DNA from: Pyrinomonas sp040289685
GTDB lineage: Bacteria; Acidobacteriota; Blastocatellia; Pyrinomonadales; Pyrinomonadaceae
Length of the DNA: 9,403 bases
Reading direction: 5' to 3'
NCBI RefSeq assembly: GCF_040289685.1
Contig: NZ_PSLQ01000092.1
Span: forward strand, 1 to 9,403
Position 1 is the first letter of the stretch. Each line of letters opens with the position of its first letter. The notes under the pieces are model-generated. The model ran no database searches, had not been told where the DNA came from, and saw nothing but the letters and a program-made list of their open reading frames with translations. Made by a program: the position numbers and the translations under genes. Shown piece by piece: positions 1 to 8,044 of the stretch.

Positions 1-206
1 ACACAAGCAAGCGGAAGCTTCTCGCTCCGCACTAACGCCGGGTGAAGGTCGCCGCCCTCGCGTTTACAGCTCGGCAAACGTTTTTAACATTCAGCGTCCA
101 AGCATGAAACAGTGTTTAAAAAATTTGTCTTGCGTTTATCAGCGAGTTGCGCCACAATATCTCTGACGCTTGTGGGCGTCTTTCCATTTGCGCGCGGAGC
201 CTTGGT
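1..206. other. Leader region without an identified gene
   Basis: I see no convincing gene here. One plus-strand frame is open from the window edge to a stop near 161-163, about 54 codons. It has no recognisable motif and could be chance or the tail of an upstream gene. The region is locally A/T-rich between about 78 and 160, unlike the GC-rich genes, as expected of a promoter area for the ATPase gene that follows. Confidence 0.5.
130..158 (+). promoter_or_regulatory. Possible sigma70-like promoter for the pilus ATPase gene
   Basis: A TTGCGT hexamer at 130-135 and CACAAT at 153-158 are 17 nt apart. They match the -35 and -10 consensus at three and four of six positions. The predicted start near 165 would leave a leader of about 40 nt before the ATG at 207. 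The match is weak and rests on position and spacing only. Confidence 0.22.
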
Positions 207-1385
207 ATGAGCTTCTTCGACCCTTCGCCCATCATCGAGCGCATGCTGCTCGCTTCGGACAAGATCAGCGATCTTAACTTCTCCGTTGGTCAGCCGCCGC
301 AGGTCGAAATCAACGGGCGGCTCGTCCCAATTCAGCCGCTTGGCGTGCAACGGTTAACGCCCTATCAAACCGAGATCATCGCGATGACATTGCTTCGCGG
401 CCATCCCGATGCCGTCGAGAAGCTTGTGCGCACGGGTGCCGTCGATTTGAGCTTTTCGCTCCCATCGCGCACGCGCTTTCGCGTCAACATCTTTCAGCAG
501 CGCGGCACCTACTCGATCGTGATGCGCGTCATCCCGACCGAGATTCCGACACTGCGCTCATTGGGCTTACCGCCGCAGCTAGCTGAGATCGCCAATCTTC
601 GCAACGGCATCGTCCTCGTCACGGGGCCCACAGGAGCGGGCAAATCTTCGACGCTCGCTGCCATCATCGATCTCATCAATGAGACCAAACACTATCACAT
701 CGTGACGATTGAAGATCCGATTGAATTCTTGCACACGCACAAGAATTCAACCATCAATCAACGCGAGGTTGGCACCGACGCAGTCGATTTCCCGTCGGCG
801 CTGCGCGCAGCTTTACGACAGGCGCCGAAGGTGATCTTGATCGGTGAGATGCGCGACCTTGAAACCACCGAGATCGCTCTCGAAGCGGCTGAGACTGGTC
901 ACTTGGTCCTTTCAACGCTCCACACCATCGACGCTTCCAAGACAATTGACCGCATCATTGGCCTCTACCCGAAGAACGAGGAGCCGGTGATCCGCACGCG
1001 GCTAGCCCAAACGTTTCGTTACATCATCTCGCAACGGTTGATCCCGCGTGCTGATGGGCGCGGGCGCGTCGCCGCTGTTGAAATTTTGAAGTCCACGCCG
1101 CGCACGCGCGAGTACATACAAGAGGGTGAATCCGAAGGGAAATCGCTGCTCGATGCGATGCGCGACGGTCAGCTTGATGGCATGCAAGATTTCGACACAG
1201 TGATCAAGGGGATGATCGAAAGCGGGGTCATCACGCTTGAAGACGGGCTGGCTTTCGCAACCAACCAGAACAATCTGCTTCTGGCGCTCAAAGGGTTGTC
1301 CTCAGGCGAGGACTACTTGCGCGATCAAGGCGCGCCCGCGCCGAGATCGGAGAGCGTGGCTTCCATGCTCGAGGTCATCGAGTAA
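207..1385 (+). CDS. pilT: PilT/PilU-like type IV pilus retraction ATPase
   Basis: This is a 392-residue secretion-type AAA+ ATPase of the PilT/PilU group, which forms cytoplasmic hexamers at the base of type IV pili and powers pilin disassembly. The N-terminal domain (about 1-120) is followed by Walker A GPTGAGKS at 140-147, an Asp box with IEDPIEF at 168-174, the Walker B/GEMRD segment at 209-217 and the His box GHLVLSTLHT at 231-240. The C-terminal part has the usual EIL...TP and GMQDFD signatures, but the PilT AIRNLI motif is replaced by RTREYI at 299-304. I chose ATG 207 over the in-frame ATG at 147 because GGAG at 196-199 lies 7 nt upstream and homologous proteins start near this point. 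A zinc-ribbon/receiver gene follows after 42 nt on the same strand, so the two are probably cotranscribed. Family assignment is firm. Whether it is the main retraction motor or an accessory paralogue (PilU, PilT2) is open. Confidence 0.9.
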   Translation: MSFFDPSPIIERMLLASDKISDLNFSVGQPPQVEINGRLVPIQPLGVQRLTPYQTEIIAMTLLRGHPDAVEKLVRTGAVDLSFSLPSRTRFRVNIFQQRGTYSIVMRVIPTEIPTLRSLGLPPQLAEIANLRNGIVLVTGPTGAGKSSTLAAIIDLINETKHYHIVTIEDPIEFLHTHKNSTINQREVGTDAVDFPSALRAALRQAPKVILIGEMRDLETTEIALEAAETGHLVLSTLHTIDASKTIDRIIGLYPKNEEPVIRTRLAQTFRYIISQRLIPRADGRGRVAAVEILKSTPRTREYIQEGESEGKSLLDAMRDGQLDGMQDFDTVIKGMIESGVITLEDGLAFATNQNNLLLALKGLSSGEDYLRDQGAPAPRSESVASMLEVIE

Positions 1386-1415
1386 GCGGGGCGTCGAAGC
1401 GCGCCTGAACGATTT

Positions 1416-1420
1416 AAGGT
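1416..1420 (+). promoter_or_regulatory. Ribosome binding site of the zinc-ribbon/receiver gene
   Basis: AAGGT lies 7 nt upstream of the ATG at 1428 within the 42-nt gap after the ATPase stop codon. It fixes the start and shows that the gene has its own translation signal inside a likely two-gene transcript. Confidence 0.6.
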
Positions 1421-1427
1421 AATAACG

Positions 1428-2186
1428 ATGATCGTCGTCTGTTCCCATTGTTCAGCTCGATTGCAACTGGACGAGGCGAAAATGCCGTCGCGCCCGTTCA
1501 CGGTGCGATGCCCGAAATGTCAACAAGCGGTGCAAATCCAACCGCCCAAGTTTGAGCGAGAGGAACGGCGAACGGAAGGTCCTGCGCCGCGGGGAGCACG
1601 CCCCGTTCCAGCGCCAGCGTTCAACCTCGAGAAAGCACAGAACGCTGAACGGAGCGGAGCGGGCGAGCAAGCGAACGAACTCGCGGGCGAAGAGCTTCTG
1701 AACGCCTTGGCGCGGTTACTCCGCGGCGAACAATCAGGCGCCGCCGCGCATCGGCGCACGCGGCAACGTCGTGTGCTCTTGTGCGTCGAACAGAGCGCGC
1801 GCGAGCCGCTTGCGCGCGCTTTGAGCGAGAGCAATTACGAAGTTTACATCGCCGCCAACACGTCGCAAGCTATCGAGCGCATGCGCGAGGATCAACTGGA
1901 CGTGCTCATCTTGGATGCGGAGTTCGACGCTGCCGAACAGGGCGCAGCCTTCATCGCGCGCGAGATCAAGGCGCTTCGTCCGGCGGAACGGCGGCGCCTC
2001 TTCTTCGTGCAGATTTCACCCGGCTTGCGTACGGGCGATGCGCATGTCGCCTTTCTTCACAACATCAACTTGGCCATCAACAGCGCCGACATTCGCGAAC
2101 TGCCCGGTCTGCTCGACTACACGATCCGCAGCTACAACGAGCTTTATAAGGACTATTTCGCCACTCTGCAGCTCGCGCCGTTGTAA
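1428..2186 (+). CDS. MJ0042-type zinc-ribbon protein with degenerate receiver domain
   Basis: The 252-residue protein opens with a finger of the MJ0042/zinc-ribbon type: C5-x2-C8-x19-C28-x2-C31. A charged, Ala/Pro/Gly-rich linker follows (about 40-112), then a receiver-like alpha/beta domain from about 114 to 232. The predicted beta1 strand VLLCVEQ ends in E121-Q122 where CheY-like proteins have two acidic residues. The strand VLILD ends in D163, at the right distance (42 residues) to be the phosphoacceptor. S197 stands at the Thr/Ser position, and the conserved Lys near 218 is Asn. The receiver therefore keeps the Asp but lacks part of the acidic pocket and the Lys, so phosphorylation is doubtful. 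There is no output domain; a short C-terminal tail ends at the stop. It follows the pilT-like gene by 42 nt, so a role in pilus or motility control is a reasonable inference but not shown. Domain calls are from pattern reading only. Confidence 0.82.
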   Translation: MIVVCSHCSARLQLDEAKMPSRPFTVRCPKCQQAVQIQPPKFEREERRTEGPAPRGARPVPAPAFNLEKAQNAERSGAGEQANELAGEELLNALARLLRGEQSGAAAHRRTRQRRVLLCVEQSAREPLARALSESNYEVYIAANTSQAIERMREDQLDVLILDAEFDAAEQGAAFIAREIKALRPAERRRLFFVQISPGLRTGDAHVAFLHNINLAINSADIRELPGLLDYTIRSYNELYKDYFATLQLAPL

Positions 2187-2228
2187 AAGGGCGCGCCTCC
2201 CTGCCAGCACAACAACGAATGCTCGCTT

Positions 2229-5200
2229 TCAAGAAGAGGATTGCACCAGTTGAGCGACATCGAGCTGGTAGCGTTCCAGTTTGAGGTAAAGGCCGCGGCG
2301 CGTCAACCCTAGTTCGCGCGCCGCGCGCGAGATGTTGCCGTGATGGCGACGCAGCGCTTCGGCAATCATCTGCCGTTCGATCGTGGAGATCGCATCGGCC
2401 AGCGTAGTGCCTTGAGTTGGCGAGGCGAGTTTGATTGTTGGCGTTGAGGAGGCGTGAGCAGCCATGCGCCGCACCTCGGGCGAAAGGTGATCGGGCGTAA
2501 TCACCGCCCCGTCTTCGGCGCGGGCGACGATCCGCTGTATTTCGTTGCAGAGTTGGCGGACGTTGCCCGGCCAGTCGTAAACGATCAGCAGATCGAGGGC
2601 TTGCGGCGTGATCTGGATGTCGCGCCGACCGAAGCGCGCCGAGTAGTGATTCAAGTAGTAGGTGACAATGGCTGGGATCTCCGAGCGACGCTCGCGCAGC
2701 GGTGGGACGCGCAAGCGTATGACGTTTAGTCGGTAGTAGAGGTCTTCGCGGAACCGGCCTTCGGCGACCAGCTTTTCGAGATCGGTGTTGGTGGCGGCGA
2801 TGATGCGCACGTCGATTTTGGTGGGGCGTTGCTCGCCGAGCGGTTGGATCTCGCCCTCTTGGAGAAAGCGCAAGAGTTTAGGTTGCACCTCGAGCGGCAG
2901 GTCGCCGACCTCATCGAGAAAGAGCGTGCCGCCAGCGGCGGTGCGGATCACGCCAGCCGAATCGGCGACGGCGCCGGTGAAAGCTCCGCGCCGGTAACCG
3001 AACAAGTAGGCTTCGGCAAGTTCTTTAGGGACAGCCGTGCAATTGAAGGGGACGAAGATCTTCGTGCGGCGCGACGAGAGGTGATGAATGGCGCGCGCGA
3101 CCAGCTCCTTGCCCGTGCCCGATTCGCCTGTGATCAGCACGGTGACATCCGAAGAGCGTATCTTGTGCACCTCTTCGACGAGCTTGGTCATGGCTGGACT
3201 GGAGTGGATGAAGCCCGGCATGAGGCTCTGGTCCGAAAACGACGCCATGGGCGTGCTTCTCCCGTCGCCGTGCGTTCGGTCGCGCAGCCAGCAGACATCC
3301 AAGCCGAGTTCGACGACGCGCAGCAGAGGTTGGAGCGAAACCCCGCTCGGCAAAGTGTCGGCGATCGGCGGAGAGACGAGCAGCTTGGCCGAAGGAGCAT
3401 GCGTTGGTCGCAAGTCGAAGACCGAAATGCCTTCCCTTTCCAACCACGCTTCGCGCTCGCCGTGCATCGTTCGGTTCCATTCGGCAACGATGCTAGTCGG
3501 CAGGTCGTGATGGCTCGCTTGCGCGGCGGCGACATGGTAGAACTCTTTGTTCTCGCGATCCGGCTCGAGCAAGATGGCGAAGCGACAATCGGTCTCCTGA
3601 TAAACAACGGTGGCCAGTTCGCGCAGCAGCAGCTCGCGCGAGGCGACAGCTTCGGCAAGACGCAAGGTGAGGATCTGCGAGAGCGTGGCTGGTTCGGTCC
3701 TAGTTTCCGCCGTCGCATGGCCCAGCCCACGCAACGCTTCTTCGGCGCGCGCAAGGTAGGGCTTTGCGCCCAACTCACGGAAGACGCTGGCCGCCGAAGA
3801 TAAGTGTTCGATGGCCTTTTCGGGATGGTTGACGACGTAAGTGCGTCCGAGCCAGTAGTGGGCCACGGCGCTACGGTAGCGGTCGCCGAGCATCTCGAAG
3901 ATCGACACGCTGCGCCCGAAATGGTGTGCTGCCAGCGCGTGATCAGCTTGTGCCAGGGCCAGTATGCCGTGAATGCGCTGCGCTTCGCCGACGTTAGCCA
4001 GTTCGATGAACTTGTTGCTCGTCGATTCGACCACCGTCTGCAGGTGGCGCCGACAGCTTTCGGCCTCGCCGCAATCGAGATTGGCTTCGGCCAAGAGCAA
4101 GTGCGCCTCGCGCATAGCCTGCCGATCGCCGATGCTTTCGGCGATGCGCAGCGCGATTTCACCCTGCTCGATGGCCCAGCGCGCGCGCCCCATCGCCAGA
4201 TAGAGGCGGCCGAGCGTCCGGCGCGCTTGTCCCAAGTACCACTTGTTTTCGTGCTCGGTCGCCAGTTGAACCGCGCGCTCAAGATAAGCGCGCGCTTGTT
4301 CCACCTCGCCGCGCAACGTCGCCAATTCGCCGAGCGAATCCAAGATCATCGGCACTTGGGCGATATGGCGATCGGTGCTCGAAGCCAATTCCAACGCTCG
4401 TTCGAGAGCGTCTTGCGCCCGTTTCCAGTCGCCGATGAGGATCAAGTTGATGCCGAGGTTGTTATACCCGAGTGCGGCGTTGGCTTTGTGTTCGGTGCGT
4501 TCGTAGTAGTCGATGGCTTTTTCGAGGCATCGAATGCCATCTTGCGGACGGCGGAGAAACCAATACGCGCCAGCCATGTTGGCGTAAATCTTGCCGAGCG
4601 TAAAGAGCGCCGGGCGGTCGCCGATGATGTCGAGCGCGTGTTGAAAGTTCTCCAGCGAGGCTTCGTAGTTTCCTTCGAACGATTCGGAAACAGCCAATCC
4701 GAGATAGACATTGGCCAGCTCGCGCCAATCGCCGACGCGCCGAAAATGGGCGATGGCGCGTTCGGCATAATCGCGCGCAATGGGATTCTCATTGATGCTC
4801 CGATAGACACGAGCCAACGCGCCATAAACCGAGCCGAGCTGGTGGTCCGTCCCTTTCCCCTCGATTTCGCGTAACGTCGCCTGCAACAACGCGATGGCCT
4901 TCGGATGATCGCCCAATTGGCTGTGGGCAAGACCGAGGCGAACGCGCACGGCGACGCTTGCGTCCGGTGTGAGCGCGGCGCGCTTGACCGATGATTCATA
5001 GGGCTCGACCGCTTCGAGCGCTTCGCGATAACGTCCCTGCGTTTCGAGCGCGGTGGAAAGCAAGCAACGCGCGCGCGCCTGCAAGGATTCGTCTCCACTG
5101 GTGGCCTTGATGAGACCGCGAAGCAGGTCTTCGGCTACCTTGGACTGGCCGGAGTCGAGCAGTTCGTTGATCTTCTCGATATCATCGGCTGCTGCATTCG

Positions 5201-5345
5201 CATGCGTTGGATAGGTTCGCGCGCTGCTGCGCCGCGTTGAGGCGGAGCGACGTTCGGGGCGCGGTTCCTCTGCCGTTTTAGGGCCGAACAGCGTCACTTC
5301 GGGGCTCTCCTTGGAAGGGCGCGGACAGCCCATTCGAGGCACCAT
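2229..5345 (-). CDS. TPR-containing sigma54-dependent transcriptional activator (AAA+, Fis HTH)
   Basis: This 1038-residue bacterial enhancer-binding protein is unusual in having a long TPR sensor instead of a receiver or PAS domain. A basic, Ser/Arg-rich N-terminus (1-50) precedes about ten or more TPR helical pairs (about 55-545). A middle segment (about 554-690) could be a GAF-like domain, but this is weak. The AAA+ domain (about 710-950) has Walker A GESGTGKE at 740-747, GAFTGA at 787-792 (the loop that contacts sigma54), Walker B LFLDE ending at D811-E812, the FREDLYYRLNV arginine-finger region and the WPGNVRQL sensor II. A Fis-type HTH ends the protein (about 1004-1025, NISRAARELGLTRRGLY). 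All residues needed for ATP-driven sigma54 open-complex formation appear intact. AAGGAG at 5354-5349 is only 3 nt from the ATG at 5345 but 6 nt from the GTG codon at 5342, so the true start may be one codon in. The gene is divergent from the 5613 transporter and convergent with the zinc-ribbon gene. Its targets are unknown; I found no -24/-12 sigma54 promoter in the intergenic regions here. Confidence 0.92.
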   Translation of the reverse strand: MVPRMGCPRPSKESPEVTLFGPKTAEEPRPERRSASTRRSSARTYPTHANAAADDIEKINELLDSGQSKVAEDLLRGLIKATSGDESLQARARCLLSTALETQGRYREALEAVEPYESSVKRAALTPDASVAVRVRLGLAHSQLGDHPKAIALLQATLREIEGKGTDHQLGSVYGALARVYRSINENPIARDYAERAIAHFRRVGDWRELANVYLGLAVSESFEGNYEASLENFQHALDIIGDRPALFTLGKIYANMAGAYWFLRRPQDGIRCLEKAIDYYERTEHKANAALGYNNLGINLILIGDWKRAQDALERALELASSTDRHIAQVPMILDSLGELATLRGEVEQARAYLERAVQLATEHENKWYLGQARRTLGRLYLAMGRARWAIEQGEIALRIAESIGDRQAMREAHLLLAEANLDCGEAESCRRHLQTVVESTSNKFIELANVGEAQRIHGILALAQADHALAAHHFGRSVSIFEMLGDRYRSAVAHYWLGRTYVVNHPEKAIEHLSSAASVFRELGAKPYLARAEEALRGLGHATAETRTEPATLSQILTLRLAEAVASRELLLRELATVVYQETDCRFAILLEPDRENKEFYHVAAAQASHHDLPTSIVAEWNRTMHGEREAWLEREGISVFDLRPTHAPSAKLLVSPPIADTLPSGVSLQPLLRVVELGLDVCWLRDRTHGDGRSTPMASFSDQSLMPGFIHSSPAMTKLVEEVHKIRSSDVTVLITGESGTGKELVARAIHHLSSRRTKIFVPFNCTAVPKELAEAYLFGYRRGAFTGAVADSAGVIRTAAGGTLFLDEVGDLPLEVQPKLLRFLQEGEIQPLGEQRPTKIDVRIIAATNTDLEKLVAEGRFREDLYYRLNVIRLRVPPLRERRSEIPAIVTYYLNHYSARFGRRDIQITPQALDLLIVYDWPGNVRQLCNEIQRIVARAEDGAVITPDHLSPEVRRMAAHASSTPTIKLASPTQGTTLADAISTIERQMIAEALRRHHGNISRAARELGLTRRGLYLKLERYQLDVAQLVQSSS

Positions 5346-5521
5346 CCGCTCCTTGCAGTCAGTAGCCGGGGCTGCTTTCCAGTTTAAACTCCCAAAAGGT
5401 CCGAGCTTTCACACTTTAACACACGACGGGCAATCGCGCCACGCTTTTCCCTTCGCGCGAGCCGCCTCGCCGTAGTCTTCACAGCCCGAAGGCACCCTTG
5501 TTCGGACGGGCGAAAACCGTT

Positions 5522-5549
5522 TTGCTTTTTCGCCGATTGAGCGTAGCAT
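5522..5549 (+). promoter_or_regulatory. Possible sigma70-like promoter for the 5613 transporter
   Basis: TTGCTT at 5522-5527 and TAGCAT at 5544-5549 are separated by 16 nt. The -10 matches four of six consensus positions and the -35 three. A start near 5556 would give a leader of about 57 nt containing the hairpin at 5566-5587. The assignment is tentative. Confidence 0.3.
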
Positions 5550-5565
5550 AGGCGCTTGCGCAATT

Positions 5566-5587
5566 CGGCGCGACGATCTTCGCGCCG
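5566..5587 (+). other. Perfect 8-bp stem-loop in the transporter leader
   Basis: CGGCGCGA (5566-5573) and TCGCGCCG (5580-5587) are perfect inverted complements around a 6-nt loop. An alternative, wider pairing of TTCGGCG (5564-5570) with CGCCGAA (5589-5595) is also possible. The structure ends about 11 nt before the Shine-Dalgarno-like AGAGGA at 5599-5604. It has no U-run, so it is not an intrinsic terminator. It could be an operator or an RNA element affecting translation. Confidence 0.4.
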
Positions 5588-5612
5588 TCGCCGAATCGAG
5601 AGGACCTAAGGG

Positions 5613-7574
<1,962 letters not shown>

Positions 7575-7750
7575 CGCGAGCAAAGCGCCGCGCGCGGGGA
7601 GAAACGCGCATCGGCCACAAAGCGGTCAATTCGGCCTTCGCCTTTGCGGCGGCCAAGCGCGTGGAGAGCGGCGCGAGCCAAACGTTCGAGATCTCGAGAT
7701 GAACCCGAGGGTAAGGGCTGAAGTCAACGGGCGCTCCGCCATGCAAGCTG
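7575..7750. other. Intergenic stretch upstream of the kimA control elements
   Basis: I see no gene here. There is no intrinsic terminator with a U-run for the preceding transporter. A nested palindrome, TCGAGATCTCGA (7686-7697, perfect 12 bp), overlaps ATCTCGAGAT (7691-7700). It could be a protein-binding site, but nothing ties it to a regulator. Confidence 0.4.
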
Positions 7751-7755
7751 GAATT

Positions 7756-7764
7756 TGTTAAAAT
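7756..7764 (+). promoter_or_regulatory. Extended -10 promoter for the riboswitch-kimA transcript
   Basis: TGTTAAAAT at 7756-7764 combines an extended TGn element with TAAAAT, five of six matches to the -10 consensus. It lies in a short A/T-rich island. No good -35 is seen 16-18 nt upstream (around 7736-7741), consistent with an extended -10 type. Transcription would start near 7771, about 70 nt before the riboswitch P1 helix. Confidence 0.5.
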
Positions 7765-7767
7765 TTC

Positions 7768-7800
7768 ATCGGCTCGCCGCTTGAAAGCCGGTGAGCCGAT
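7768..7800 (+). other. 12-bp inverted repeat at the predicted transcription start
   Basis: ATCGGCTCGCCG (7768-7779) pairs with CGGTGAGCCGAT (7789-7800) with one G-U pair and a 9-nt loop. No U-run follows on the plus strand, so it is not an ordinary terminator for the upstream gene. It overlaps the predicted start of the kimA transcript, so it could be a repressor operator or a 5'-terminal stabilising hairpin. Confidence 0.5.
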
Positions 7801-7839
7801 GGCACGCAACGAAGAAACCTTTGCGTCACGTTGATCCAA

Positions 7840-7968
7840 GGTCCGTCTGCCGAAGCCGCTTGAGGCGGCGCGGGGGAACCAATTCAGTGGGGCGAATCGC
7901 TTGCGCGTAGGGCACTTCCGGTCCGAGCCCGACAGCTAACCTCGTAGGCTTAAAGGAAGGGCGTGACC
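7840..7968 (+). ncRNA. c-di-AMP riboswitch (ydaO/yuaA class)
   Basis: The conserved blocks of the ydaO/yuaA aptamer are present in order: GGGGGAACC (7872-7880), GGGGCGAATC (7889-7898), the 19-nt block CCGAGCCCGACAGCTAACC (7923-7941) and CTCGTAGGC (7941-7949). GCCGC (7855-7859) and GCGGC (7865-7869) form the small hairpin just before the first block. GGTCCGTCT (7840-7848) can pair with GGGCGTGACC (7959-7968), with one bulged base and two G-U pairs, to close P1. This RNA class binds two cyclic di-AMP molecules and usually represses K+ transporter and osmolyte or cell-wall genes. Here it lies directly upstream of an intrinsic terminator and a KimA-type K+ importer, the classic target. Identification rests on sequence blocks I recognise; a covariance-model search was not possible. 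Confidence 0.93.
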
Positions 7969-7981
7969 GTGCGCACATGTC

Positions 7982-8018
7982 AGCACGGAAGGCGCATGCT
8001 TCCGTGCTTTTTGATTTT
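7982..8018 (+). terminator. Intrinsic terminator, expression platform of the c-di-AMP riboswitch
   Basis: AGCACGGAAG (7982-7991) and CTTCCGTGCT (7999-8008) form a perfect 10-bp stem with a 7-nt loop, followed by TTTTT from 8008 and a second TTTT at 8015-8018. It sits 13 nt after P1 and ends about 27 nt before the kimA start codon. CCGTGC (7967-7972), whose first two bases also belong to the P1 3' strand, is complementary to GCACGG (7983-7988) in the terminator's 5' arm. This gives a competing antiterminator. The arrangement predicts ligand-induced termination, that is, an OFF switch. Confidence 0.88.
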
Positions 8019-8034
8019 CATAGTCACCGAACGG

Positions 8035-8039
8035 GGAGG
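8035..8039 (+). promoter_or_regulatory. Strong ribosome binding site of kimA
   Basis: GGAGG at 8035-8039, inside a longer purine run (8033-8043), lies 5 nt upstream of the ATG at 8045 and fixes that start. It is beyond the terminator, so it is made only in read-through transcripts. Confidence 0.75.
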
Positions 8040-8044
8040 GAAGT

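Larger units (their letters stand above)
5346..5612. promoter_or_regulatory. Divergent intergenic control region
   Basis: These 267 nt separate the activator gene (leftward) from the transporter gene (rightward) and must hold both promoters. Besides the elements listed separately, there is an 8-bp inverted repeat GGCGAAAA (5509-5516) / TTTTCGCC (5527-5534) and a 5-bp one CCGAA (5487-5491) / TTCGG (5501-5505). The leftward side has an extended -10-like TGTTAAAGT (TAAAGT at 5418-5413) without a well-placed -35. No sigma54-type GG-N10-GC element was found. Confidence 0.45.

Noticed and set aside
147..206. Upstream ATG at 147 as start of the pilus ATPase
   Set aside because: The extra 20 residues contain Cys/Arg-rich sequence unlike PilT N-termini, while ATG 207 has GGAG at proper distance. 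Position 147 also overlaps the possible promoter.
2187..2228. Bidirectional terminator between the convergent genes
   Set aside because: Only a short GGCGCGCC palindrome and an A-run are present. There is no stem with a following U-run on either strand.
3188..4282. Minus-strand open frame of 364 codons in another frame of the same gene
   Set aside because: Ser/Arg/Ala/Pro-rich translation typical of an out-of-frame reading. The authentic frame has strong family motifs over the same span.
2829..4874. Two long plus-strand open frames (2829-3803 and 3804-4874) opposite the TPR-sigma54 gene
   Set aside because: They are antisense shadows of a gene with clear TPR, AAA+ and HTH motifs, and their translations show no domain signatures. 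High GC content makes long antisense frames common.
5346..5612. A second c-di-AMP riboswitch upstream of the first transporter
   Set aside because: None of the conserved blocks (GGGGGAACC, GGGGCGAATC, GACAGCTAACC) occurs there.
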